64,000 nt of DNA, taken from Erythrophleum ivorense. Its lineage: Eukaryota > Streptophyta > Magnoliopsida > Fabales > Fabaceae. Shown piece after piece: positions 48,815 to 61,099 of this stretch. The stretch is from the NCBI GenBank assembly GCA_026724425.1, contig JAIUCV010000023.1, positions 372,001 to 436,000 on the forward strand. The letters run 5' to 3'. Positions within the stretch are counted from its first letter, which is position 1. The number at the start of each line of letters is the position of its first letter. The notes below the pieces were generated by a model. The model did not search any database, was not told the origin of the DNA, and saw nothing but the letters and a program-made list of their open reading frames with translations. Position numbers and translations under genes: made by a program.

Positions 48815-49943
48815 TTTGGTATTAGAGTTTTGGTTTACATGGTAAGTTACCCATTATTATCCAATATCTTTTCCTTTTAACCTTTATATTTTCTTATTTA
48901 CCATATTTTTTCTTGCCACCTTTAATACCAAAAAAAAAAAACTTTTTACCTTGTTTCCAAATTTGATCCTTAGTGTGCAAAATTTGGTTTTTATACTATA
49001 AGAGCTTTTTATTTTGTAATCTGAAAATTTTTCTTATCTGAACATTCTATTTTATTTCTTATCTATTCGACCCCTTTTCAATTGAGTTTTTGGATGATTG
49101 ATAGATGTTTCTGAAAGTTCAGAATCTCAACTTTCATGTCATTTTGAAATCATCCCAATCAGACTTTTCTATGTCGAGATATATTAGGTTTTAGTTGATA
49201 ATATTCTTTGAATCTCACAAATATGATTTGTCTAGTTTGTTTCATATTTTTTGATTTTGTGAGTTTTAGGCTATTTCATCCTATCAAGTCAAAAGAGAAA
49301 AACCAAAAAAAAAAGTAAAAGCAAAAAAAAAAAAAAAGCAAAAGAAAAGAAAAAACGGCAAAACAAAAAAAAGAAAAAAAGGAATTACTGATCAGATAAT
49401 TTTTTCTCTCTCTATTTTACCTTATTTCCTTTGATATTGTAGTGTGCACTTTTTTATTTTGATTTGCCCTTATTTCCCTTATTTTCCTTTATTTAAACTT
49501 TCTTATTTTGATCTTGCAATTTTTCTCATAGTTGAAATTTTTAGAATTACATTATGTGTGGCTCTTTAGGGTCTTAAACTTGATTTTGCATTATTAAGTG
49601 GTTAAATCTTTCCTCTTCTTTTTGAAACTCAAGCCTAACCAAACCCTACTCTCAATTGTGACTTGTGTGTGCCAATCACGTCTTTTTAAACCACCCATCT
49701 GCATATACTTGGTTGAACCGAGAATTGGCAATATTGGATCACTTGACAAGATCTTAGGTGACACAAAAGTATAAGAATGATATTGAGAGGTAAAAGACAA
49801 AAGTAGGTAAGATCATTACAAAAAAAAAAAGCCAAAAAGAGGGAGAAAACAAACACAAGTTAGAGTGTTATATTTTAATTGAGTGAAAACACGTGAAAAA
49901 GTGTTTGTGAGGCCCTATATACTTTTGTTTCTTTTTCACTAAC
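48815..49943 (+). other. Gypsy 5' untranslated region
   Basis: DNA between the primer-binding site (TTTGGTATTAGAG) and the gag start codon. It has a strongly A-rich stretch at about 49292-49385 and otherwise T-rich sequence. No gene is seen on either strand. Confidence 0.65.
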
Positions 49944-52900
49944 ATGACAAATAATCAAGAAAAAGGAGTTGCGCATGAAAGTGATAATGATGGTCACAAT
50001 TCATTTAGGGTAGCGCCTTTGTAAATGAAAGCACTAGTGAGTTATTTTGAGAGGATGCTTGAGAAAAAGTTGGAAGGACTCCATGAACGCTTAGATTGAG
50101 TGGACAGGAGAACCTCTAGTCAAAGGACTACTCAAGCCAACCAAAGACATGCTCATGCTACACGCTCACAACACTATGAATATGTGGAAGACATGGAGAG
50201 CCATGATGAAGATTATGAAGGGGAGGAGACTTAGTTGAGAAGAAGGCCACTCAACATACAAAGAAGACCACCGAGGAGGCCTAGAGATGAAGAAGAAGGC
50301 ATTGGAGGAGTCAAAGTCAAAATTTCTTCCTTTTAAGGCAAGAGTGATCCAAAAACATACCTGGAGTGGGAGATGTGTGTAGAGCAAATCTTTTCATGCC
50401 ATTACTACTCTAAGGGTAAGAAGGTTAAAATTACTACTCTTAAGTTTATTGATTATACTCTTATTTAGTGGGGCCAGATGCAAAAGGAGCGGATTAGATA
50501 TGGAGAGCATCCTATCTCAACTTGGGAAGAGATGAAGGCTATAGTGAAGAGGCAATTCAATCCATTCTATTTTTGAAGGAAACTTCATAATAAGCTTCAA
50601 CGCCTCACTCAAGGATCCAAAAGTGTGGATGAGTACTACAAGAAAATGCAAATAGCCATGATTAGAGCTAATGTAGAGGAGGATCCAGAAGCAACAATGG
50701 CTCGTTTCTTAGATGGGCTCAACCGTGACATAGCTGATATTGTGGAAATGTACCATTATGTGGAGATTAATGACTTAGTCTATCAAGCTACCAAGATGGA
50801 GAGACAAATGAAGAGAAAGAATTTTGTAAAGAAGAACTCTAATTCAAGTTCTTTCAACACATGGAAGAAAAACTCAAAGAATGATATTCCCTCTTCTTCA
50901 AATTCTAAGGAGAATGAGACTAAGAAAGAAGAAAAGTTAGCCGTCCCACCCAAGAAGGTTCAAAGTGGTCCTAGTTCTTCTAGAAACTGAGACATACGAT
51001 GCTTTAAGTGTCAAGGGAGAAGACATATCTCTAGTGAATGTCCTAACAAGCAAACCATGACTATCAATAACTTTGGTGAGTGGGAAACTGAAGGAGAAAC
51101 AACTGGGGAAGAAGAAGAAGAAGATCTATTCATAGAGAATGAAGATAGAGAATATGCAAAAGAAGGAGAAGTCCTTGTGACTAGGAAAGCCCTTAGTGCC
51201 TAGATGATAGTAAAAGAAAATGAACAAAGAGAGAACTTGTCTCATACTCGCTGTCAAATCCAAGGAAAAATATGTGGTGTAATATAGATGGAGGAAGTTG
51301 CTGCAATGTGGTAAGCACTGAGCTAGTAGAGAAGTTGAATTTATCTACCTTCAAGCATCAATGGCCATACAAGCTTCAATGGCTTAATGAATGTAGAGAG
51401 CTGAGGGTAACAAAATAAGTAAAGGTAATGTTTTCTATTGGTAAGTATAAAGATAAAGTACTATGTAATGTTGTACCAATGAAAGCATGCCATCTTTTAT
51501 TAGGTAGGCCTTGGCAATATGATAGGTATGTTACACATGATGGTTTTCTAAACCACTACTCTTTTGTACTTAGAGGGGAACCTATAACCCTCCTTCCTAT
51601 GTCACTGAAACAAATATTAAAAGATCAAATCAAGAGGGAAAAGAAAAGAGAAAGTGAGAATATAAAGGTGTCTAAAAAGGAAGACAATGTAAACGGGAGA
51701 GGAAAAGAGAGTAACCCAAGAGGAGAGAGAGAAAAAAAAGAAAAATCTAAAGGCAAGAAAGAAAATGAGAGAGAAAGAGAGAAAAGTTTATTAGTGGCAA
51801 GAAGGAGTGAAATCAAGCAAGCTTTGTTTTCTCAACAAAACCTCATAGTATTTATCTACAAAGAAGCTATGTTAAATACTAACTACTTAACTTCTACTTT
51901 GCCTAGTTTTGTTAAGTCTCTATTGCAGGAATATGAAGATGTCTTTTCTGAAGAAATACCACTCGAATTGCCACCAATTAGAGGGATAGAACATCAAATT
52001 AATTTTATACTTGGAGCACTTCTACCAAACCGCCCAGCATACCATACCAACTTTGAAGAGACTAAGGAAATTCAAAGACAAGTGTAAGAGCTTTTGGATA
52101 AAGGATATGTAAGGGAGAGCTTAAGCCCGTGTGCGGTATCGGTGCTGCTTGTGCCTAAGAAGGATGGTACATGGAAGATGTGTGCTGATTGTAAAGCCAT
52201 CAATAATATAACTATGAGATATCGTCATCCTATCCTTAGGTTAGATGATATGCTTGATGAATTAAATGGCTCCATTATTTTCTATGAAATTGATTTAAAA
52301 AATGGCTACCATCATATTAGAATGAAAGAAGGAGCTGAATGGAAAACTGTATTTAAGACTAAACATGGACTTTTTGAATGGTTAGTTATGCCTTTTGGTC
52401 TCACTAATGCACCTAGCACATTTATGAGGTTAATGAATCATGTCTTACGTGCTTTCATAGGCACGTTTGTGGTAGTTTACTTTGATGATATTCTTGTATA
52501 TAGTAGGACTTTGTATGAGTATGTAGATCACTTAAGACAAGTCCTAGATGTTCTAAGAAAAGAAAAATTGTTTGGCAATTTAAAGAAGTGTGATTTTTGC
52601 ACTAATAGAGTTGTTTTTCTTGGTTTTGTTGTGAGTTCCAAGGGGATTAAGATGGATGAAGAAAAGATCAAAGCCATTCGAGATTGGCTAACCCCTACCA
52701 CGATCAGACATGTGAGGAGCTTTCATAGACTTGCAAGCTTTTATAAAAGGTTTGTGAAGGACTTTAGCATATTAGTAGCCCCATTGAACAAGTTAACAAA
52801 GAAAAATGCTCCATTCAAATGGGGAGAAGCTCAAGAGAAAGCCTTCCAAACTCTCAAGGAGAAGCTCACCCAAGCACCTTTACTTGCACTTCCAGACTTT

Positions 52901-53213
52901 GGTAATATTTTTGAGATAGAATGTGATGCAAGTGGAATTAGTATAGGAGGTGTACTTATACAAAAAAGTAAGCCCATTTGCATATTTTAGTGAAAAGCTA
53001 AGTGGTCCTACTCTTAATTATCCTACATATGATAAGGAGCTATATACCTTAGTTAAAGTATTGGAAACTTGGCATCATTATTTATGGCCTAAGGAATTTG
53101 TCATACATTCTAATCATGAGGCTCTCAAACATATTAAGAGCTAAAACAAATTAAATCGAAGACATGCTAAGTGGGTTGAAGACATGTTGAGTAGACTCGT
53201 TCAAGAGATTTAG
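49944..53213 (+). pseudogene. Ty3/gypsy gag-pol pseudogene lacking integrase
   Basis: Gag starts MTNNQEKGVAHESD at 49944 and runs through an open stretch with SVDEYYKKMQIA (50625-50990) to the CCHC knuckle CFKCQGRRHISSEC (~51000-51042). An aspartic protease with DGGSC lies near 51290, reached by a frameshift. Reverse transcriptase (52094-52990) is open, with MPFGLTNAPSTFMRLM and the catalytic YFDDIL. RNase H begins (FEIECDASG, then YFSEKLSG after a frameshift near 52970) but breaks off after HAKWVEDM, joining directly to the polyprotein tail LSRLVQEI and stop. The integrase and most of RNase H are deleted. Several further stops lie in gag. Confidence 0.92.
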
Positions 53214-53227
53214 ATTAAGTAAAGTTT

Positions 53228-53916
53228 TGATAAATTTTATTCAAGTATTAATCAAAATGTCCTCAACATTATTTGGGTAAAGGTGGAGCTACTATAGCTA
53301 ATTTGGGTTAGAATGTTGCAAATTAAAGAGTTTGGACCAAGGACCATATATAGATGGACTCATTTGATCTAAATAATAATATTATGGGCTTAATATGCTG
53401 ATTTTTAGAAGCTTTATGTATTTGGATGAAAATTAGAATTAATTAGGTAGATTACCTTTTCTTTTCTGTTTTTAAAAAGATTTGATTTTGTATTCCTATT
53501 TTTTTAGATCTTTCAACTAGGATATGTAGTTAGTTTCTACTTTTCCTACAACAAGTAGATTTGAGTTGCACTATAAATACATGTATTCTGCCTCCATTTG
53601 GGATCAGATTGGAAGTAACAGAATTATTTTGAACATTTCTCTAATTGTGAGAATATTATCTTTTCTTTGCTCTTATGAAATCTTTGTCTTGTCAACCTAT
53701 CTTTAGGTTGGTGATTTAAGTTTACAAAAGCCTCTAATTCATACTTCGACCCAAGTGTGTCGTTGTGTGGGTTGGTTCATGTTTAGGCGCATTATCTAAA
53801 TAGCAGGTCAAAGTTCTTATAATGTTGGTTGGCTATTTGCTTTCGTCGGGTCTTGAACCATCATCTATCCATCAACTTAAGCCGTGAAGATTGGGCCACC
53901 CCTTGATTTCACATCA
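53228..53916 (+). repeat. Right (3') gypsy LTR
   Basis: This uninterrupted 689-bp LTR has ends TGATAAAT and CACATCA, preceded by a purine tract (AAGTAAAGTTT). It contains the TATA box at 53572-53578. It shows what the left LTR looked like before its insertion. Confidence 0.88.
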
Positions 53917-54399
53917 GCATAACCAGATGTGAAAAAGATCAAACTATGTTGTTATAGATTTGAAAGATTTAGATTGCAAGACAAGACCATACAATAAAGA
54001 CAGGTTTCACATATAACATATTCAACATACATAGCCTACAATGTCAAAGTGCATGAAACAAATAACATTGATATACAAATTCGATAAAGAATTAATGTGA
54101 ACAGGTTGTTTTTCTTTCTAAAATATTTCGTAAGAGGACAAACAAATATTGTGTGTTGTTGATATTCCATGAGAAGAACTATAACATGAACAGTTGAAAT
54201 AAAGAATAGATAGAGAAATAAAAGAAACTATAGTTGATTGCTAAATTAAGGATTATATTGATCATATGAGCTAGTCATTTTTTAACAGAGTAATAAGTGA
54301 AAGATAAAGCAACTCAAAATCGAAGTTATCCTGGAGATCTAATAGGCGCAAATCAATTTAGAGAGGGGTAATTTTACAAGTTACCCTTTTTAAGGGGAT
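53917..54399. other. Intergenic DNA, nothing recognised
   Basis: AT-rich sequence right of the gypsy LTR with no coding sequence, terminal repeat or match to other parts of the window that I can see. Confidence 0.5.
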
Positions 54400-55025
54400 T
54401 TGACATCGTGGCCATAAACATACTTTAGGCAATGGTAAGAAATAGAATAAATTACACAAACTTGTTGTAAGTTTTGTTGAAATTATATAACCATCTATTC
54501 TATTTGTAGGATATACACAAATCTCTTTTGGAACAAAGAATAAATTACACAAACTTCTCAGGAATTTTTCTAAAATTATTCAATTTTTTTTTAATTTTCA
54601 AAATATACATAAATCTTCTTTGAAATAAAAAAAATAAATGACACAGATCTTTTCTATTTTTTTTTTTAAATTGCACACACCTCTCCTCTATTTTTAGGAG
54701 AGGTTTGTGTATATTTTGAAAATAGAGAGGAGGTTTATGTAATTTCAAGAAAACCCAAGAAAGATTTGTGTAATATATTTTTTATATTAGGGGAGATTTG
54801 TGTATTTTTTGAAAATAATTGGGAGGTTTATGTAATTCAAAAAAATTTAAGGGATGCTTGTGTATGTTTTGAAAATAAAAAAGGTTTGTGTAATTTCAAC
54901 AAAATTAAAAGGAGATTTCTGTAATTTACTCATTATTTTAAGGGAGATTTGTATATATTTTTAAAATAAACAGATATTTGTGTAATTTCAGCAAAATTTA
55001 GGAAAAGTCTATGTGTAATTTACTT
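54400..55025. repeat. Foldback array of ~30-bp motifs with a palindromic centre
   Basis: The right half (about 54695-55020) repeats two alternating motifs, GGAGATTTGTGTATATTTT and GGAGGTTTATGTAATTTCA, each followed by AAAATA- or AACAAAA-type spacers. The left half (about 54430-54690) carries the same motifs in inverted form (AAATTACACAAACTTCTC, AATATACATAAATCTTC). The centre at 54678-54712 reads CACACCTCTCCT, a short spacer, then AGGAGAGGTTTGTG. The whole is an imperfect large inverted repeat with no coding capacity. It may be a foldback-type element or a satellite-like array. Confidence 0.7.
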
Positions 55026-55654
55026 TAAATGTTAATAGCTATTATATAAAAAGTTAACTATAATGCCTAATTCATAGTCTTAAAACATGAAGCAAAGTTT
55101 TGAGAATCAATATTAATTAATTGTGATATAAAATAAAAGTGATGAAAAAGCATATGCTTTTTAAATTGTTTAAGCTTTTTGACAACCATAAAAGCTATAT
55201 AATCAAGGAGGATGAATAGATAAAACATGACAAAGACAAATAACAAAAGAGTTTAATTAAGGAGGGCAATAATGTCATCATCTAATTAACTATATAACTA
55301 CTATCCATTTTACAAAATACCCTTAAGGATAACACTTATTTCCTTTATTAAAAGCACAACATATTTAAAAAAAATATTTTTTTAAAACTTTTGTATAAAT
55401 ATTATTTATTTTGTTCAAAAAATTTAAATTTAATTCATATTAAATTTTAAAAAGTGATTATTCTATATTTGTCAAATATATATCTAATACTTATTAGTCA
55501 TATAAATAATTAATGTATAGGCATTTTAGTCAAATATATATAATTGTAGCTTATCTTATAGAAAGGTTTGAAAAAGTAGTGTAATTTTATAAAATAAAAG
55601 GTATAATTTGGTATTTCTAAGAGGAAGTGGGTATAACTATATGTAATGTTTTTT
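55026..55654. other. Intergenic DNA, nothing recognised
   Basis: AT-rich, no coding sequence or repeat structure identified before the target duplication of the solo LTR at 55660. Confidence 0.5.
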
Positions 55655-56254
55655 GTTAGTATAACATTAAGTATTTTGTAAAAACATCGAAATGAGTCAG
55701 TTTGAAAAGCAAATCCCTTGGATTGAATGATTTAAGGCCAAATAAAATTAGAATAAAATTTTAAATAATGAAAAATGAGGATTTAAGGTTTAAGATGCCA
55801 AAAAACCTAAGCCATAGTAGTTCAATAAAATCATCGAACGGGTAGTGGCATTTTCGTAAATATAAATATTTTTTGAAAAACTCACAAGAGGGCCTTTTAA
55901 ATAAAAAAATTGAACTTTCCGAGATTCTTAGAGGACCCAAAAACCATGGAAACTCCTAAAACAGTTAAAACCCATCCGGTGTATGTTTTTGAGTATTGGT
56001 TGATTCAAACTTTGACTTTTTTCTTCGAGAAGGTTTTAAATCCAAATTGAGTGATTCCAAAGCCATTTTATAAATTAGAGGACTTAAATTTTATAATGAA
56101 AAAGATAATTCAAAAAAAGGAGCTAAAATGAATATAAAATGAACTAGCAAAGAGAAAGGACACAAATGGCATTTTCACAAATTTAAGAAGCTTCCTGGTT
56201 ATATGAGGCGTCCTACTTCTCCCTTCATCTAACTAACTTATTGGTTTGCCTAGA

Positions 56255-56256
<2 letters not shown>

Positions 56257-56321
<65 letters not shown>
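56257..56321. repeat. (AG)n microsatellite inside solo LTR
   Basis: About 32 uninterrupted AG repeats. Purine-pyrimidine dinucleotide tracts of this kind also act as GAGA-like promoter elements in plants, and the position in the 5' third of an LTR would allow that, but this is inference. Confidence 0.95.
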
Positions 56322-56323
<2 letters not shown>

Positions 56324-57559
56324 AGGGAGAAGGGCATACTTAGAGAAGAGACGAAGAAGAGGAAAATTTCAAGAAAAAGGTAAGAAAAGTAAAGCTTTTC
56401 ATAATTATCCTTTGAGAAATTCTTTTCTCCTCCTTCCCACCTTCCTTTCTATGATTTTGGTTGGTGATATAGTATTGTTTTTGTGTCTGGTTTAGAGGGA
56501 GAAGAGTATGAATTCAAGGAGGAGTCTACACCAAGTGAAAAGGTTCTTGAAGAAACCAAGAAATCAAGGTAACTTCCTATCTTTCGTGCTTTCTTTTGTT
56601 GCTCTCCTTTGTGTACTTGGTTCAGCCATCTTGAGAGCTTGTAGGAGGGAGTAAATTCTAACCAAGAGCAAGCATGAAACCTTGGATTTAGACTATGGGA
56701 AGCTAGGAAATGCAAAGAACTCTAAAGGAAAACCAATGAAATTCAAGATAGTAAAGTTAGGGACTCAATGACATATGCTAAAATCTAATTTTGTCCAAGG
56801 ATGTTCTAGGTTATGTGAGACTTTAAATAAGTTCCTAAGACCCCTAGGAAGCCTTCTAAGTGTTTTCTCCTTCAAAGAAAAAATTGAAAATTCCACGGGT
56901 ACAAATGAGAGGCATAGGCTCAACTAAGCTTGGAGCAGATATCTAGGGAGTGTTTTAAATTTTTCTAAACTTAGTTTGGGACTATATATGATGGAAGAAT
57001 ATGAAAGGAAGCTTTAGAAAAAATTTAAAAGCCATAATTGAAAGTTGGAGCTATAGATTTCATAATGTAATGTAATGAAGCAACAAATAGCTAAGCTCAT
57101 TAAAATGTTTGTGTGAGGGCTCAAAGAAATCTAAATGGAGTCAAGAATCATAAATTGAAGAAAAGAATGGAGCCAAGATCTTAAATTCTAGTAATTGCTT
57201 CATTAGGTGCTTTATGAAACTATAATTAATATATATGAACAAGTAGGCTTCCCTTAAGTGTGTGTGGTATTAGAGTTTGTTTCAAGAATGTAATTGGGTC
57301 CTATTTGGTGTGTTTAGGCCAAAGGAATCATACTCCACCCACTTGCAAGTGTTTGACCAAAAGAGGGGAAGAGTAATCAAAGAAAAGTGTGTGTGTTTGC
57401 ATTTAACGTAGCTCTCTAACCTTTCTCTCATGCATTCTTAGTTGTTTTCTTGTCTTGGATGTGTGTATGTATGTTTTATGATATAAGAAATGTGTATAGC
57501 TATTTTCTATATACCATGGTACCATTATGTGCATAATATGTGTTTTATAAATGCTATTT

Positions 57560-57755
57560 GGCTTGAATGAGCTTGGTAAAGCCAAAATCCCCTTAGTAAA
57601 GGTGAGGATAAGCCAAATGTCCTTAAGACTAGGTGAAACGAAGCAAAAAGTCTTAAGAAGAATGAGGCTTAGTCAAAAATTCCTTGAAAATGGGTGAAGT
57701 CCAAAAGTCCTAGGAAAAAGGGGTAAGGCTAAACCAATACTCTTAAAAGCCAATA
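57560..57755. repeat. Degenerate minisatellite in solo LTR
   Basis: About five degenerate repeats of roughly 35-45 bases built around GAGG(A/C)TTAGCCAAA and AAGTCCTTA-type words, e.g. GATAAGCCAAATGTCCTTAA and AGTCAAAAATTCCTTG. Copies differ considerably. Confidence 0.55.
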
Positions 57756-59352
57756 TGTGATATGTATGAGTTTCTTGAACATGAAAATAATTATATATAT
57801 GATTACTAGTAGCTAAAGGTTCATACATGCATTCTTAGACTTGAAATTATGGCTTTTATGTATGATTGAAAGGGTTAAGAGCTATTAGGATTTTTAGAAT
57901 CTCACACTTCCTTCTCCAATATCTAACCATGTCTAGGTGAGCCAAGTGGACAAAGGAGTGAGAGCCAACAAACATAGAAAGCAAGAACTTGGCAATGGAA
58001 TAGTGAAATAGCCTTTTTGATAGCTTTTTGTTGTCAAGAGTTGTAGTTACATGTTGCACATGTAATGTCGACACTTAAGCATACTCAAATATATATAGAC
58101 ATGATGTATATAATGATTTTGGGTTCATATAAATGAATGTGTGATTTTGCCACCAAAGGCCTTTGATATGATATGCTTCCAATGTGTATGATTGCATGTA
58201 GTATAATGGAAATGAACTCTATGATATTTTGAACCAAATGACATGTCTGCCTAGGTTGTGAATATGGTTTTGCTCATGCCCAAGTGGCTATAGATAAGGA
58301 AAAAAATCAATTTGACCCCATTTTGAACTAATTGAAATATCAAATTTGATTATTTTGTGTGCTGAACCAAAATCTAACTAAATGAGTGAGTTTTTCTATG
58401 AAATTTGACCAACAAGTAAGTCTCATCTAGAAATTTCCACAAATCTAAAGAGCATCTAATTTGGAGTTTTAGAGAATTTATTATGATTTTCAAAGTTCGA
58501 AAAAATAAGCTAAATGGTAAGGTGCACTATTCATATAGTCAGATTCTGTTTTTTTTTATCTCTCATAGGCCAAATGATGTCTAATGGTTATAAAATTTTA
58601 CAGACATAAATTAGACATCATAAGCTTTCCATTACTATTGAGATCCCCCTATTTGGAGCCCTGTAGAGGGAGAACCAAAATTTTGAAATTTCATGACAAT
58701 ACCAATAGTGCAGTAGGACCTCTGGTAACTTTCCATCAATGTCCGTGAGTTAAATGCCATTTCCTTGATCTAAAACTATTTTTATTCAAAAGTGGATATC
58801 TATAAATTTCTAGAATGGTATGGTTTGCTAGGTTTTGATTTTGCTAGAATCATTTTTGAATTTTTGAATTTTATATCAGTAACCTGTAATAACAAATTTG
58901 GGTAACTAGACTTTTAGTGCCATTCTGTTATCAATCATGGTCCAGTGATGTTTTCATAGCCTGAAATGATATTGTAACCTATAGTTGACATTCAAAACTT
59001 TCCAAAAAGCCATCACATGCTTGATTTCGACTTTTCTAGAATTATGATTTTTCAAAGTTTGTATCAAACAGTTGGAATTCGAACTCGAGGCAAACTCCTT
59101 TTATTTCCGGGTGTGTGGCTTCCAATCCAAAATCGGTGTGATGTTTTATGTTGTTTATGACTTGTATGGATAGATTATGAATAGAGGATGATGTTGGAAA
59201 GTTCACGAGGTCCATGGAGCTTAAGATGAATTTTTAAAGTGTTACATAACGCAGAATAATGCATTAAATTTATTGATTTTTCTCATTAATGCAACATGTA
59301 TGAAGCTTACTTGTGGGGAGGAAGGACTAGAAGAATATGGTGTTACAGTTAG

Positions 59353-60235
59353 TATTGGAGATCACTCTTGTTTGTTATGGATATTATAAATAAACTTAAT
59401 ATGACAAGATGTAGCAAATGAAGTTAAGTTGTTATTATAAGATATATGTGTTTTTTTAAAAACAAAAATATAATTTTTGTTTATATTTGCTTGCATGTCA
59501 ATCGGTTGAAATCAAGTTTTAGATTTTCAAATAATTTTAGTTAAAAAGGAAAAAACTAATATGATTCTCCCCAACTTTTGGAAAAAGGAATAAAGTATTT
59601 GACTATTTTCTATTTCTCTTTGATTTTTACTTTTGCCATGTGCAATTTGTTAGATTACATGTCATGCCTCAAAATAGGGACATGATCAACACAAATTACA
59701 AAAAAAATTTCACAACCGTAAGCCTAACAATAAACAAATCCAAATATAATTTTCCATGTATGATTTTATAAAAAACAATTACAAATTGGAAATAATTTCA
59801 TTGCTTTATTCATTCTTGAAAATTTTAAGATTTACAATTGTCATAATCAAATCAAATTGTGTTAATTTGCTATAGAATATTTGACAGGGGGTCCTCTTAA
59901 AAGTGGAACATTCCAAATTTGCTTACAACAACCAACTATCAAAATTAACCAAAAAGAGCTCTGTTCTCACTTTCTATCTAACAAACCACACAACTAATAG
60001 TTTGTGGAATTGACTCTAGAATATAAACATACTCCAATATTGACACTAGACAACCTAACCATTAACTTTTTACTACCAACTCTCCTAATCTACATTGGAA
60101 GAGCATTGGACATAAATTTCTTTATTTACAAAAGTAAATAATTGAATGAATCACGATATTTAGTGAGTAAAAAATAAAATATGATAGCTAAAAGAACAAA
60201 TTATCAGAGTTTTTCAAAATAAAAATAAGTTTTGG

Positions 60236-60283
<48 letters not shown>

Positions 60284-61095
60284 TTTGGTTCATTATATTA
60301 TTAATGCAATAATATACAAAATAAGAGAAATTTATGATAAATAATTCAAAAAATTAAGTTCAAACATTTGAAAGTTTAATATTAAATAGGAAATAACTAT
60401 TATATAGAAATCAATTTAATAAAAACATTTCATGAGAAAAGTCCATGCAAAACTCTAAGTTTTAATATATACTAACATGGATACACTGCCTAAAAGGACA
60501 AATAACCATGTATCTAAACACTGGTAAGGATAAATAACTACATATCAAAACATGAACGCTTGACCCATGAATTATTAAAAAGCATTCAGTTTAATACAAT
60601 TCCAATACTTTATCACAGAAATCATATGCAATAACCAAAGTACATTAAGGGCTAACATAATTACTATTAGCAATTACCATTATGCATGATCTCACTTGAA
60701 ATGCATATATATATATATATATATTAAATGGAATTCATATACTAAAATCTTTTAGATAAACTAATGTGCAACAAAATTCCACAATTAATTGTATAACATT
60801 TCATGCTCATAAAACATTTAAGCAAATCGACAAAAATATATTAAAGTAACTAATCACATTTTGAACTTTCAAACATAACACTTTTGCTTATCACATCAAT
60901 TTATATATATTTCGATAATACAATACATATGGTATATTGAAATTAGAAAGATGTAATATTATTAATAATGTACACACTGAGGCATTACCTTAAAAACTTG
61001 TCCTAATGAACACGCAGATTACAAACAAAAATAGATGAAATAAAAAAATAAATAAAAGGAAAGTTAAAAACATATTTTGCTTTACAATTTACTCA
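59353..61095. other. AT-rich intergenic DNA, no gene
   Basis: No coding sequence. It contains an (AAT)n microsatellite at 60236-60282 and a (TA)n near 60705-60724. Nothing else is recognised. Confidence 0.55.
60236..60282. repeat. (AAT)n microsatellite
   Basis: About 15 uninterrupted AAT/ATA repeats. Confidence 0.95.
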
Positions 61096-61099
61096 CAGT

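Larger units (their letters stand above)
44455..53916 (+). mobile_element. Decayed Ty3/gypsy retrotransposon with split 5' LTR
   Basis: Left LTR is 44455-44820 plus 48480-48814 (~701 bp without the insertion) and right LTR 53228-53916 (689 bp), ends TGAT...ATCA. After the left LTR, TTTGGTATTAGAG (48815 on) is a mutated initiator tRNA-Met primer site. Internal DNA 48815-53227 holds gag and a pol that stops within RNase H and jumps to the C-terminal tail, so integrase is deleted. About 3.66 kb of foreign LTR/TRIM DNA (44821-48474) interrupts the left LTR. It is nonfunctional. No target duplication can be found because polyprotein sequence lies directly left of the left LTR. Confidence 0.85.
55660..59347 (+). 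mobile_element. Solo LTR of a long-LTR gypsy-type retrotransposon
   Basis: This ~3.69 kb block is flanked by GTTAG at 55655-55659 and 59348-59352. It starts TATAACATTAAG, readable as the usual TGTAACATT with one G-to-A change, and ends GGTGTTACA. No polyprotein, primer site or second LTR is present, consistent with LTR-LTR recombination. It contains a long (AG)n tract (56257-56321) and a minisatellite-like block (57560-57750). Small frames inside, including one made of Arg-Glu repeats from the (AG)n, are not genes. Confidence 0.75.

Noticed and set aside
50166..50387. Minus-strand frames opposite the gypsy gag and pol (also 51625-51816)
   Set aside because: They are antisense shadows of the plus-strand gag-pol reading frame.
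56241..56495. 84-codon frame with a long Arg-Glu repeat
   Set aside because: It is the translation of the (AG)n microsatellite inside a solo LTR, not a gene.
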